A stretch of DNA of 64,000 nucleotides from Homarus americanus (GCF_018991925.1 NW_024720724.1:1-64000); one strand, 5' to 3'; numbered from the stretch's first letter, positions 45,114-57,555 are shown. The notes: generated by a model not told the origin, from the letters alone. A program made the numbers and translations.

Positions 45114-45115
<2 letters not shown>

Positions 45116-45143
45116 GCAATAAATTATCATTTTTTCAGCTCAG

Positions 45144-45222
45144 AAATAATAATAATAACAAAACAACAATAATAATAACAACAATAATAACAATAATAAC
45201 AAAAATAATAATAATAACTAAT
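45144..45222. repeat. (AAT)/(AAC) trinucleotide repeat
   Basis: Mixed AAT and AAC units. Confidence 0.95.
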
Positions 45223-45890
45223 AAATTTCTTTTCTTTTCACCAATTTCCAAACTCGTCCATATTTTTAAACTCCACACATATCTGGCATCAGCTGTACTC
45301 GCCCTGAACAAGACCCTCGACACGGGACAAATTATACACAGAGATATATATACATTTATTATTTTTTCATGACAGATTTATATTCACTAGAAAAATAGAT
45401 ATATGATGCCTGAACCGTTGCTGGTGAAGGTTGCAGCCGTATCCAATTTCTGTTCGTATTAATGTGTAATGAAAGTTAGGATTGAAAAGTGTTTGGTCTG
45501 AGTCCACGCCGAGAGGAAATATTATGAATTTTATTATATACATGTTGATATTCATATGTTTCATTTGGGGGGAAACAATTATGGCATAAATAAGTTATAT
45601 AAGTACTAATTAACGTTATTAAAGACTTCATTACTTAATATTCTTCTTAACTAGGTCTTTGAACCACGCTGTTAAACCCTTATATAATTACAGGTGTTTA
45701 ATTTGGTCAAAACAAACAATTAAATTAATTTAATGAAAATGTTTTATTAAGTTGTACAGTAAATTATATAGTGTTGAGTGGTGATGGTTTCAGTTTTAAG
45801 AGTTGTAATTTATTCTTAAAGTGTAATGATATATGTTGCAGGGGATTTGATTTTCATTGAATGATTTGAGATTTATCTTACTATACCAAA
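45223..45890. other. AT-rich non-coding stretch
   Basis: About 670 bp with only short, unrecognised open frames. Confidence 0.55.
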
Positions 45891-45891
45891 T

Positions 45892-45893
<2 letters not shown>

Positions 45894-45938
<45 letters not shown>
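45894..45938. repeat. (CA)n microsatellite
   Basis: Perfect CA run of about 45 bp, directly abutting the dispersed repeat fragment. Confidence 0.97.
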
Positions 45939-45939
<1 letters not shown>

Positions 45940-45975
45940 GGCTGCAACTCTATTAATAAACCAATTATTATTACA
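45939..45975 (+). mobile_element. dispersed repeat copy B, 3' end fragment
   Basis: CGGCTGCAACTCTATTAATA and continuation match the last ~35 bp of the core at 21930-21952 and 57380-57408. Includes AATAAA and a short ATT tail. Confidence 0.6.
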
Positions 45976-45984
45976 CACACAAAC

Positions 45985-46255
45985 TGTATGTGGTGAGAAG
46001 CGATGGTGTCAGCAGGTATGGTGAAAAGCGGTGTTGTCAGCAGGTATGGTGAAAAGCAGTAGTGTTAGCAGGTGTGGTGAGAAGCTGTGGTATCAGTAGG
46101 TGTGGTGAGAAGCGGTGGTGGTAGCAGGTATGGTGAGCGGCGATGGTGTCAGCAGGTGTGGTGAAAAGCGGTGGTGTCAGCAGGTGTGGTGACAGCAGGA
46201 ATAGTGAGAATCGGTAGTGTCAGCAGATGTGGTGAGAAGCGGTGGTGTCAGAGGT
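45985..46255. repeat. 28-bp tandem repeat
   Basis: About nine units with core GTGTCAGCAGGTATGGTGAA. Many point differences (GGTATGG/GGTGTGG, AAAAGC/AGAAGC). Confidence 0.9.
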
Positions 46256-47914
46256 TATGACGAAAGATCAACGCAAACATTACCGAAACGTAAATTAGTG
46301 AAACTCACCCAAATAAATATAGTTTACTGTGATAAATGAGACACAAAACACCTGTGTAGGGAATTACTGTCAAGTGTTTTATTTTCACCAGTTAAACTTT
46401 TATCTGTAGTGGAAAAGTCAAGGTAAGGACCCGTCTATTTCCAGAATTATCTCCTAATTAAAAAATCCATTAAGCAGGCATACACAACAATCACAAATCT
46501 GTTAATTAGCGAAACTACAATGACTCTAATTATATCAAGAGTCATTAATTAATATCACAATTTACTCGAATTTTCAGGTTTTGAACACAAGTCTTTTATC
46601 AAATTCGGTAAAAAAAAAAGACTATGGCCAAATAATCGCTGGGAGACAAAAACACGAAGAGATTCAAGCACTTTTATTATTATTCATGTATGGATTAAAG
46701 TAATGATTGAAGAAAGACTTATGTTAATGTTGACAGTAATTTACCATGATAGAGACTCATAAAGTGACAGGCACGAATAGGATATAAAATTGGCTATAAC
46801 CATAAGGATAATGACTATATCTTATATTGTTTTATACTAGTTCTTCTACGCCTGTCTCTCAAAAGGTGTTGCTTTCTTTACACGGATAATATAAACTCTC
46901 TCCACAAAGTATCTGTTAAGATTTGGTGTGACGCAATATGACACAACCTGGGGGGGTCATCGAGAAAGAATACCCATAATTTTACATAAATCCATTTGAA
47001 ATTCGAGCATTGTTTTCCGATGACTTCTACGTATATTATTAATCCCTTCAATATTTTTAAACTATACAACAGCATGCGTGAATAAACAAACACAATAATC
47101 AACACTAGTTCAGGAATGTTCTGGTCCCTCACAGCACCTGAGAGCACCGTGTACCGCTTCCTTAATGCCTTCTATTAACGCCATTAAAAAAAAAGGTGTA
47201 GATGCAATAGCCATTCGATTGAACATTTGGTATTATTAAAGCATAAATCACTCTTTTCCTCCTGACCATTTCCAAAGCCGACCAGTGCGCTCAAGTGGTG
47301 AGTGTGTGAATCCCTTTTACAAATACTTCCCCCCAGTGCGTGAATTTACAATCCCTGAGCCACACTACTGAATCTGCCTGTGATGTGATTATACCATTAC
47401 ATTATCCAACTATTTTTTTTTATTCTTTATCACTTCAAATTATTTTTTTAGGTATTTCAAATTCATGATGAAATAATTTATCTTTTTTGAAGGATTAATT
47501 AGATGAAGTGAATTAGCGAAAATAATTAACTAGAATTGGATTAGTGAAAATAATTGTGGAAAACTTGGTTATTATATTTTGACTTAAATTTAAAGTGAAT
47601 TTCTTTTTATGGAAATATAACTTAGAGATTAGTAAGTTATTTATAGGTATTATTGGTTAACTGTTATTATGTGATATATTTATGTGCTATTAGTATCTCT
47701 GGTGTGTTATGTAATTATTATCTCTATAGTATGTTATGTAATTATCTCTCTGGTGGCTATGTTATGTTACTAGTATCTCTCTGTGTTACGTCACGGTATT
47801 GGGGTACAGAAAGGCAGTAAATTCATCTAACCTTAAAGGAAATTCTTGGCTCAAATTCTCAAGAAATCATACGTTGAATATTGTTTCTATCTTAAGATGA
47901 TGACGTAAACTCAA
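46256..47914. other. AT-rich non-coding stretch
   Basis: About 1.65 kb, the longest repeat-poor interval apart from the retroelements. Homopolymer A at 46610-46619 and 47186-47194. A minus-strand frame of 89 codons (47147-46878) has no motif I recognise. No supported gene. Confidence 0.55.
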
Positions 47915-48217
47915 ACAAAATTACACTGAGACTCTACCTTATCTAGATACGTTCACTTAACACCAGCTAGCAGACAAAATTACACTGAGACTCTACCTTA
48001 ACTAGATACGTTCACTTAACACCAGCTAGGAGACAAAATTACACTGAGACTCTACCTTATCTAGATACGTTCACTTAACACCAGCTAGCAGACAAAATTA
48101 CACTGAGACTCTACCTTATCTAGATACGTTCACTTAACACCAGCTAGCAGACAAAATTACACTGAGACTCTACCTTAACTAGATACGTTCACTTAACACC
48201 AGCTAGCAGACAAAATT
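47915..48217. repeat. 59-bp tandem repeat, five near-identical units
   Basis: Units start at 47915, 47974, 48033, 48092 and 48151 (ACAAAATTACACTGAGACTC...), with a partial sixth at 48210. Only two sites vary (TTATCT/TTAACT, TAGCAG/TAGGAG). Such uniformity contrasts with the other arrays. Confidence 0.97.
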
Positions 48218-49240
48218 ATCACTTAAATTTCTGTATTTAAGTGATTGTCCCCAGTTATGATCGAGTCTTAGTGTAATGTTAATGTTTTACTGTGTGTTTA
48301 TGTAAAGTCATTTCGATAGTGATGTTCTTACACTCTTCACTTACGAGGAATATTTACCGTAGGAACCTGTGAGGATGTGGTGTGGTGGCCTGGCCTGCCC
48401 TGACCAACTCTCGCTGCCTGGACATATATGACCTCTTAACTATGACTTACCGCAGCTGTAAACCAAGGTGGAGGAGCACCTCGTACACCACACCAAGTAA
48501 ACTAGTTCCTCTATCTCCTCTTGCCTCAGAGGTGCAACGGCCGAGGGGTTATAGCGCTCACACCCGTGTGCTAAAGGTCAGTCACTAAGAGCAATCAATC
48601 CCCATGCTCACATCCAGCTGTCAATGGGTGTGTGACTTTTATTTTGGGAAACTGATCATTGACTCAGTTGAACCGAACTCAAATTGTATATATTCTCTCA
48701 CCCGGGAGAGATATTTTCACTCATAATCCAGAGAGACAGATGATGGACCGATTAAACCAACCAAAAATATATACAAATTTATCTCTTGTAGATCACAAGT
48801 TTTTAATTATTCTACAAACAAACCAAAATTTATTTCCTGGCGTCGATTATACAAACAAATGGGCAATTGTCAGTCTCGAGTATTTATTACGACTTTAAAA
48901 TCTTCAAAGAATTAGAAAATAATTCCTTTTCAACAAACCAATACCGTCCACCTAACGCTGTCAATTCTGAGAGAAAATGACAAACAAAAATCAAATTTAT
49001 ATTCCACGTCGATTTTACAAGACAACTGACAATTATCCGCCAGAGTAAACCGGAAGACCTGAAGCGGACCACAACCATTCACAAATATACAAGATGAAAC
49101 TTTTAATACTTATTGGGAGGTTGTATATACTGTATCGTGTGGTGCTGCAATAGAGGAAAGTGATGCTAGTGGTAATACTCGCCAGTACTTTAGTGTTCCT
49201 GCTGTCATTCCTTAGCTGAAAGTCGACCATTTTTATTGAC
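48218..49240. other. non-coding stretch with SINE-like piece and diverged duplication
   Basis: About 1 kb. 48528-48640 looks tRNA-derived (listed separately). 48825-48870 and 48988-49040 are diverged copies of one segment (TGGCGTCGATTATACAAACA versus CACGTCGATTTTACAAGACA). No gene supported. Confidence 0.5.
48528..48640 (+). mobile_element. possible tRNA-derived SINE fragment
   Basis: CGGCCGAGGGGTTATAGCGC resembles the D-arm/A-box region of a Leu/Ser-type tRNA and is followed downstream by CCAGCTGTCAATGGGTG, a phrase I associate with tRNA-related SINE bodies of invertebrates. No clear B box is visible, so this is tentative. Confidence 0.3.
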
Positions 49241-49295
49241 GTGTGTGTGTGTGTGTGTGTGCGTGTGTGTGCGTGTGCGTGTGTGTGTGTGTGTT
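49241..49295. repeat. (GT)n microsatellite
   Basis: GT run with GC interruptions. Confidence 0.95.
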
Positions 49296-49371
49296 TTACC
49301 TGATGCCAACACTCTCTCTCTCTCTCTCAGTAGTTTTACATGTCTATGTTGCCATGGAACTAATTCTTAGA

Positions 49372-49429
49372 CACACACACACACACACACACAGACAGAC
49401 AGACAGACAGACACACACACACACACACA
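49372..49429. repeat. (AC)n(AGAC)n(AC)n compound microsatellite
   Basis: AC run, five or so AGAC units, then AC again. Confidence 0.95.
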
Positions 49430-49499
49430 GGTCGAATTTTTATTATTTTAGACAAACCTGACTTTACCTTCTTGACATCATGCATATGAATACCTGACT

Positions 49500-49566
49500 G
49501 GAGGGAGGGAGGGAGGGAGGGAGGGAGGGAAGGAGGTAGGGAGGGAAGGAGGGAGGGAGGGAGGGT
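49500..49566. repeat. (GGGA)n microsatellite
   Basis: GGGA units with a GAAGGAGGTA interruption. Confidence 0.94.
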
Positions 49567-49901
49567 ACCTTTAGTTTTTTACTCAGCCCCTCCTGTAAGC
49601 CGTCACGACCCAAGGATTTATCTAATATCCTACCAAGGTCCTGTGTCTTTCCTCTCTGTCCCCCCACCCCCGAAAAAATTCCCATCTAGGGTGACATAAC
49701 ACAACACGTTACATGTTTCGGAAATACCTGGTTTAACTCCTCAACATTTACGTCTTTTTGTGAGTGTGTTTACGCGTTTTTTTTTTTATTCGTGTGTTTT
49801 AATGTTTTATTGTTTGTTTTATTTCATCGTGGTGTTTTTTTTCTTGTGAGTATGTGAAGTTTTGTAGAATTTGGTTTGTTTAGTGGTTTAAGTTAGTAAA
49901 A

Positions 49902-49919
49902 TTATTATTATTATTATTA

Positions 49920-49990
<71 letters not shown>
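49902..49990. repeat. (ATT)n microsatellite
   Basis: About 29 ATT units with one TGT change. Confidence 0.97.
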
Positions 49991-49994
49991 TGTC

Positions 49995-50562
49995 ACTACT
50001 CACTCTCCTCATCATTTACCCTCCTCACCACTCACCTCCCTCACCACTCACCTCCCTCATCACTCACCTTCCTCACCACTCACCCTCTTCATCAGTTACC
50101 CTCCTCCTCCCCACCTCCCCTCACCTCCCTCCTCTGCCAGCCTCTCACCCTCCGTAACCATTCACCCTCCTCCTCATCCCTCCACACCTCCTCAACCGCC
50201 TCCCTCCAACCACTTACCTCCCTCACCCTCACCTCCCCTCTACTCCTCTCCTCCTCACCCCTCGTCACCCAATCACCCCTCCCCTCCCCTCGCGTCCCCT
50301 CGCCACACACGTCCCTTACCACTCACCTCCCTCACCACTCACCCTTCTCATCATTTACCCTCCTCACCACTCACCCCCTCACCATTAACGTCCCTCACCA
50401 CTCACCCTCGTCACCATTCACCCTCCTCACCACTCGCGTCCCTCACCACTCACCTCCCTCAACCACTTACCTCCCTCACCACTCATCTCCCTCACCACTC
50501 ACCTCCCTCACCACTCACTCTCATCACTCACCCTCCTCTCCCTCTCCCTCGCTTCATCTGCC
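49995..50562. repeat. 16-bp minisatellite (CTCACCACTCACCTCC)
   Basis: Regular at both ends (49997-50090 and 50310-50525), with a less regular C/T-rich middle. The plus-strand open frame is a by-product. Confidence 0.92.
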
Positions 50563-51058
50563 TTTGTAATGAGAATTTTTTCTGACCTTCCCCGAAACAG
50601 CCGAGAGAAAGTTACAGCAGCTTTCTCTTCTCGCTTTCTATCCGGATACAGTCTTTTTAATACAGAAAGTAACGCAATAACATACAACTGTATTTATAAA
50701 GTCATTTTTGTAACATTATATCTCTGTAATGTTATCTAGCGGCAAGGATTTTAAAATTACATGTTAATAGTTTACTGTAAATTACTGAGATAATGTTTAT
50801 AATGCTGGAATTGTCGCTGTAATAAAAAATTGTTTTAATGTTATTTATGTCATGATTTTATTCTCTTTAATTCTCTATCTCTCCCAATTATGGTTTTAAA
50901 TTCTATTAGTATTTTTAGTGTTTTTTTTTTGTTTCTGTAGCGTAGGAGTGTTTTGTAAATATGTTTTGTAAATAGGGATAAAAAATTGGCGAACTTTTTT
51001 TTATATTAGGCCTGTAATGTAAGTTATTTTTTTTTTATTCGCTTAATATACGTTTCAT
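50563..51058. other. AT-rich spacer
   Basis: About 500 bp, T-rich, no gene seen. Confidence 0.55.
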
Positions 51059-51059
51059 T

Positions 51060-51100
51060 TTAGGTTAGGTTAGGTTAGGTTAGGTTAGGTTAGGTTAGGA
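51060..51100 (+). repeat. interstitial (TTAGG)n
   Basis: Eight perfect TTAGG units. Confidence 0.94.
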
Positions 51101-51408
51101 GGCCACGAGACATTACCCACGAACGTCTTAGTGAAATATGTTCTATTTCATGGCAGGTCACACACACACACACACACACACCTGTCAAACATCATCAGTA
51201 TTAGCCACACAAGAGGAGATAAAAGTCATATATCTGTAAAACTCACGACAAAATATAATAAAGTGCTGGTCAAGAGTTCTGCCTCACCAGTCACCATCGA
51301 CCACTAAGACGATTTTATCTTCCACATCAGAGAAAGTTAAAGAAAGGTTCCCGGTGGTTGTTCGTTTGGGCACTGACTTACTGAGTTCTGATTCTCCAAG
51401 TTTAAACT

Positions 51409-51441
<33 letters not shown>

Positions 51442-51570
51442 AATAGAGTTAAGGGGATTTTTTTTGGAGTTTGTGGCTTTAGTTAATGTTCTTGTATAGA
51501 CAGAAGTAAGGTCTTTTTATCAGAACTCTTGGTCAATACTGAAATGTATTTTGGTGAGAATTTTATATCT
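51101..51570. other. spacer with CA and GT microsatellites
   Basis: (CA)n at 51161-51182 and (GT)n at 51411-51440 in otherwise single-copy sequence. Confidence 0.6.
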
Positions 51571-51571
51571 A

Positions 51572-51640
51572 TCTATATAAAACAAAGAAGTCTGTGTGTT
51601 TGTGTGTGTGTCCGAACGAGAATCTCGGAAACTACTTTAC
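51572..51640 (+). repeat. dispersed-repeat-like terminus (TATATAAAA...GTCCG)
   Basis: CTATATAAAACAAAGAAGTC, then GTGTGTTTGTGTGTG, then TCCGAACGAGAATCTCGGAA resembles a phrase often found at ends of dispersed arthropod repeats. The family is not assignable here. Confidence 0.3.
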
Positions 51641-51644
51641 CGAT

Positions 51645-51858
51645 CTGTAGTGATGATGGATGGTGTTATATGTAGTGATGATGGATGGTGTTATATGTAG
51701 TGATGATGGATGGTGTTATATGTAGTGATGATGGATGGTGTTATATGTAGTGATGATGGGTGGTGTTATATGTAGTGATGATGGGTGGTGTTATATGTAG
51801 TGATGATGGATGTTGTTATATGTAGTGATGATGGGTGTTGTTATATGTAGTGATGATT
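51645..51858. repeat. 25-bp tandem repeat
   Basis: About eight units with core TGTAGTGATGATGGATGGTG followed by TTATA. Variation is only at GGATGG/GGGTGG/GGATGT. Confidence 0.96.
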
Positions 51859-52059
51859 AGACAATAAAATAATAACAGTTTAATGCTAAAAATATGCTTT
51901 GCTGTACCGTTGTAGTAAAAAAACATGGTGAAACTTACATACACCGTTAATGAACTAATGATGGAAGAAGAAGTTTTGGGGACTGAACAGTGAGACAATG
52001 TGGAGCCTCCCCGAAGGGTGGTGTCCTACCGTGACCTAGCGAATGAGCCGCTTCAGCTA

Positions 52060-52061
<2 letters not shown>

Positions 52062-52150
<89 letters not shown>

Positions 52151-52160
52151 ATATATATAC
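52062..52160. repeat. (TA)n microsatellite
   Basis: Roughly 90 bp of TA with a GTATATAATA end. Confidence 0.97.
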
Positions 52161-53520
52161 CTAAATAATCTTGTATGCACACATGTTGTCCTGCTGTTTC
52201 ACCTACAGTTACTATAACCTGTATGAATATTCATCATAAAAGCTTTGGGTTATGTTGAAAGCTAAAAATGTTTCCAGTAATGTTGCCAAAACCAATTAAT
52301 ATTACTTTTTATATGTTCTTTCCAATATGGTTCCGTGATATGTATACACCAAGTACATACGGTAGTTATAAACATTTTATATTCTGCTCCTAGTACCGCT
52401 GTGTCTTACTCTGAGTCTGTCTGTTTGGTGTGGAGTTAGGAATATTCTACACTGTCTTTGTTATATATGTCAGTTGAAGTTTGTCGCAGTAACAACAACA
52501 AATATCCTATAGATTCAGGTGGATATATTAGTTAATGGTAAATAGTGATAATCGCCGACTAGGGTTTAAAAAGCAGTTGACGTTTATGCCAGTTCATGTT
52601 TGATGATGGCTTACCAGGACACACACACAAACACACACCTGGACCTCCTGATATTAACCTCCTGCAATGTCTCAACTCACCTGGCCACACCTTTAATTAC
52701 CTCTGTATTCTCGCCAGCGCCATAACCTCCAGCCGTGCGACTACTTCCCCGAGTATTATGGTGCAATAGAGGTGCGAAAATGACCATTATATATTAATCC
52801 CGAGGTATAATAACTGTTTACAAGTTCCCTTAAGTAGGTCAGGTCATTCTGAGGTGTAAGACAGGTAAAAATAGCAGCAGTTTGTGACGTCATAATGTAA
52901 ACACCTGTCTCATGCACTCGAGGCGCTCCACCAGACACCTGTGAGAAATGACCTTTACGCACCTAGACAACAAGGTCGAGTATACCTTAACACAGAGTCT
53001 TCTCATTTCCAGAAACAACAATTGATGGATAGTGACCTTAATTTTACCCTGCAATAAGGTTTTTTATTCCGAACTACATATAAGTAAGAGCCATGGAAAA
53101 ACGACCTGTATATACTTTATTTATAAGATCCATTATGCCATTAACGAAATTCGTTAGACGAGAGACAAAAACGTTGCAAAATTCATCCTTATTTACTCAA
53201 GTTATAAAGGTCAATTATCCCTCAAAGAACCCGATCACCAGAGTAATAGGAAAAGTTCTGTAAAGATAACCTTTAATGAGTCTCCAGGCCAAGAAAAGCA
53301 GCTGTTTAATATTAATTCTTATTTACATAATCTACAAGGTCGGTTTTCCCACAGAAGGTAAACCACAAGCTCAGGAAGACCCGCTGTACAATAATGGCCA
53401 CTATAGACTACAGTAATAAGGTCTATATTACCCAACACAACAAACAACACTCCACCGGACAAAGAGTGAAGCACAGCTGATCTTTGGTGACTTTCTCTGC
53501 ACTATATGTTGTCCCTCACT
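52161..53520. other. non-coding stretch with old diverged repeats
   Basis: About 1.36 kb. Between 52960 and 53440 an AAGGTC-centred segment recurs (near 52970, 53207, 53336 and 53418) with TTATTTAC before it, at about 110-240 bp spacing, suggesting a decayed satellite. No gene supported. Confidence 0.5.
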
Positions 53521-53524
53521 ACAC

Positions 53525-55800
53525 ACCTGCAGCAGTAACAGGTGTGTGTTGCAGAGTACACGTGTAGCAGCAAAAGGTGTGTTACAGAGTACACATGCAG
53601 CAGTAACAGGTGTGTTACAGAGTACACCTGTATCAGTAACAGGTGTGTGTTACATAGTACAGCTGCAGCAGTAACAGTTGTGTTACATAGTACACCCACA
53701 GTAGCAACAGGTGTGTTACAGAGTACACCTGTAGCAGTATTAGGTGTGTTTGAGTACACCTACAGCAGTAACAGGTTTGTGTTGCAGAGTACACGTGTAG
53801 CAGTAACAGGTGTGTTACAGAGTACACCTGCAGCAGTAACAGGTGTGTGTTACAGAGTACACGTGTAACAGTAACAGGTGTGTTACAGAGTACACCTGCA
53901 GCAGTAACAGATGTGTGTTGCAGAGTACACGTGTAGCAGTAACAGGTGTGTTACAGAGTACACCTGCAGCAGTAACAGGTGTGTGTTGCAGAGTACACCT
54001 GTAGCAGTAACAGGTGTGTTACAGAGTACACCTGCAGCAGTAACAGGTGTGTGTTGCAGAGTACACGTGTAGCAGTAACAGGTGTGTAGCCATATGAGCA
54101 CACCTGCAGCAGTAACAGGTGTGTGTGTTGCAGAGTACACCTGTAGCAGTAACAGGTGTGTTACAGAGCACACCTGCAGCAGTAACAGGTGTTACAGAGC
54201 ACACACCTGTAGCAGTATTAGGTGTGTTTGAGTATACCACAGCAGTAACAGGTGTGTTACAGAGTACACCTGTAGCAGTAACAGGTGTGTTACAGAGCAC
54301 ACTTGTAGCAGTAACAGATGTGTGTTACAGAGTACACCTGTAGCAGTAACAGTTGTGTGTTACAGAGTACACCTGTAGCAGTAACAGGTGTGTGTTGTAG
54401 AGTACACCTGTAGCAGTAACAGGTGTGTTACAGAGCACACTTGTAGCAGTAACAGTTGTGTGTTACAGAGTACACCTGTAGCAGTAACAGGTGTGTGTTA
54501 CAGAGTACACCTGTAGCAGTAACAGGTGTGTGTGGTTGCAGAGTACACCTGTAGCAGTAACAGGTGTGTTACAGAGACACCTGTATCAGTAACAGGTGTG
54601 TTACAGAGTACACCTGTATCAGTAATGGGTGTGCTACAGAGTACCTGTAGCAGCAACAGGTGTGTGTTGCAGAGCACACCTGTAGCAGTAATAGGTGTGT
54701 GTTACAGAGTACACCTGCAGCGGTAACAGGTGTAATACAGAGCACACCTGTAGGAGTAGCAGGTGTGTGGTTAGAGTACACCTGTATAGTAACAGGTAGT
54801 TACAGAGCACACCTGTAGCAGTAACAGGTGTGTGTTACAGAGTACACCTGTATCAGTAATGTCAGGTGTGTTACAGAGTACACCTGTAGCAGTAACTGGT
54901 GTGTGTTACAGAGTACCTGTAGCAGTAACAGGTGTGTTACAGAGTACACCTGTAGCAGTAACAGGTGTGTGTTACAGAGTACACCTGTATCAGTAACAGG
55001 TGTGTTACAGAGTACACCTGTAGCAGTAACAGGTGTGTGTTACAGAGTACACCTGTAGCAGTAACAGGTGTGTGTTACAGAGTACACCTGTATCAGTAAC
55101 AGGTGTGTTACAGAGTACACCTGTATCAGTAACAGGTGTGTTACAGAGTACACCTGTAGCAGTAACAGGTGTGTGTTACAGAGTACACCTGTATCAGTAA
55201 CAGGTGTGTTACAGAGTACACCTGTAGCAGTAACAGGTGTGTGTTGCAGAGTACACCTGTAGCAGTAACAGGTGTGTTACAGAGCACACTTGTAGCAGTA
55301 ACAGATGTGTGTTACAGAGTACACCTGTAGCAGTAACAGTTGTGTGTTACAGAGTACACCTGTAGCAGTAACAGGTGTGTGTTGCAGAGTACACCTGTAG
55401 CAGTAACAGGTGTGTGTTACAGAGTACACCTGTAGCAGTAACAGGTGTGTGTTGCAGAGTACACCTGTAGCAGTAACAGGTGTGTGTTGCAGAGTACACC
55501 TGTAGCAGTAACAGGTGTGTGTTACAGAGCACACTTGTAGCAGTAACAGATGTGTGTTACAGAGTACACCTGTAGCAGTAACAGGTGTGTGTTGTAGAGT
55601 ACACCTGTAGCAGTAACAGGTGTGTTACAGAGCACACTTGTAGCAGTAACAGATGTGTGTTACAGAGTACACCTGTAGCAGTAACAGTTGTGTGTTACAG
55701 AGTACACCTGCCCAGCATGTGGAGTGTGTTAAATAGTACACCTGCAGCAGTAACTGGTGTGTATTTAAAATGAATACACACAGCAGTAACAGGTGTGTGA
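53525..55800. repeat. 33/35-bp tandem array with E-box hairpins, about 66 units
   Basis: Unit core CACCTGTAGCAGTAACAGGT followed by GTGTGTTACAGAGTA (35 bp) or GTGTTACAGAGTA (33 bp). Each unit contains the inverted repeat ACCTGT-N7-ACAGGT, which places a CACCTG and a CAGGTG E-box in the arms of a possible hairpin. Variants at the GTAGCAG/GCAGCAG/GTATCAG position are clustered along the array. Confidence 0.97.
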
Positions 55801-55869
55801 TAGCTGGCATAAAAAGTAGAACTATTATGTCAGCATACTACCATCAGTGACACCACACTTGCACTCACA

Positions 55870-56205
55870 CCCACTACCACCACCACCTACCTGCATCTCT
55901 GTCTCGTACCACCACATATTTACACTACAGTCACACCAAGCACCTACTATTACCACTACTCCAAGACAACTACCATCGCTACCACAATCACTACCACCAT
56001 CGCTTCTACCACCATCGCTACCACCATCGCTACCACAATCGCTACATCACGCACATCGCTACTGCCATCACTACTGCATCGCTACCGCATGCTACACATC
56101 ACTACTGCCTCCTACCACCATCACTACCACCATCACTACCACCATCGCTACCACCATCACTATCACCATCGCTACCACCATCACTACCACCATCGAAGGT
56201 TCAGT
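55870..56205. repeat. (ACC)/(ATC) trinucleotide tract
   Basis: Imperfect CTACCACCATCG units, especially 55980-56200. Confidence 0.9.
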
Positions 56206-57155
56206 AGTGTGAGAGGTTAACACAGTCTCTCTTCATCAGCCATCTTGTCCCACTCCTCCCCTCTCTCAAGGCTTGTTCCCTCTCTGTTATCTCTGTCATC
56301 TCATTCCTGTCTCTTTCACCCGTCCCCCTTCTCTCTTCTGTCGTGTTCTCTTCCTCTGATTCTGTTCTTTTCTGTCCCAATTTCTTGTATTTTCCCTTTT
56401 TTTTTTTTACATTTTCTATTTTCGTTTTACCACTTTTCTGCCTTCCTATTTTTTCAGGTCTTTTTTTAACCCATTTTTTATTCCTATTTTGCCAATTTTC
56501 TTTATCTCTTTCTCTTCCTATTAATGGTTTTTCCTATTGATCGATTTTACCTATTTTATCCTTTATCCTATTTTTCTTTTTTTTCCTATTTTTTTCCTTT
56601 TTGTCTAATTAAGTTAAAATTATTACCATCTATCATATCTAATCTATCTAATTAATCTAATTAATTAAATGATTATTGTTTCCATTCAGTATTTAATTAA
56701 CTAGACCTGAGGGCGGTGACGTCAGCCATGTGATCAGATTAGAATTTTTTTTTTAATTTTTGAATTTAATTACATAATGATTATTTATCTTTTTATTATA
56801 TCTAATTAATTTCTTGCATTAGTTTAATCCATTATCTAACCTAGCTAATTCTTGAGATGAGGAAGTGGTGATACATTGAGATTATAATTAATCTATATAA
56901 TTACATGAGCATTATTCCTAGTCACTATTTAATCCATTTAATTACTGAAGCATCGGGGTATAATTTGATATACTAATTTATTTATCGAGTCATAAGAGTA
57001 TTATCCATGTTCATTATCTAAGTAAGATATATAATCGCCAATTAATTACTTAAGTTAATTGAAGCGATTCATTTTAACCGGGTGGGGGGGAGGGGGCGTC
57101 CTGACCTTGTTAACATTGTATTAACTAAAGGATTTGGCAGGTCTCGCCATGCCTC
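56206..57155. other. C/T-rich then AT-rich non-coding stretch
   Basis: 56230-56590 is T/C-rich low complexity. 56590-57120 is AT-rich with many TTAATTA motifs. No gene recognised. Confidence 0.55.

Positions 57156-57159
<4 letters not shown>

Positions 57160-57187
<28 letters not shown>
57160..57187. repeat. (GA)n microsatellite
   Basis: Short perfect GA run. Confidence 0.93.
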
Positions 57188-57190
<3 letters not shown>

Positions 57191-57223
57191 AAAAATGATA
57201 GAATATTTAGAGCAGAAGGGGCA

Positions 57224-57228
<5 letters not shown>

Positions 57229-57288
<60 letters not shown>
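57229..57288. repeat. (CA)n microsatellite
   Basis: Perfect CA run of about 60 bp running directly into the dispersed repeat. Confidence 0.97.
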
Positions 57289-57290
<2 letters not shown>

Positions 57291-57432
57291 TTTATGTACT
57301 GTACAGCCCTGTAGAAATGTATTCAATGCAAAATTATATCATTATGTCAAATCAAGTATAGAATCTGTATATTTTCAATACCGGCTTACAACTCTGATAA
57401 TAAACCGTTTTGTATTATTATTATTATTAATA
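57289..57432 (+). mobile_element. dispersed repeat copy C (LINE/SINE 3' end-like) with ATT tail
   Basis: Begins GATTTATGTACTGTACAGCC exactly as copy A at 21837, and differs from it by small indels (GTAGAAATG, TGCAAAATT). Ends AATAAACCGTTTTG then (TATTAT)n. CA microsatellites flank both sides. Confidence 0.72.
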
Positions 57433-57433
57433 A

Positions 57434-57505
<72 letters not shown>
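57433..57505. repeat. (CA)n microsatellite
   Basis: CA run with one CACGCA interruption. Confidence 0.96.
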
Positions 57506-57507
<2 letters not shown>

Positions 57508-57555
57508 TTCACCCCGAGTGTTAATCTTGATAATTATCTTCTGTTTATTAATATA

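Noticed and set aside
46878..47147. 89-codon minus frame in the AT-rich stretch
   Set aside because: No recognisable domain or splice context, and the composition matches surrounding non-coding DNA.
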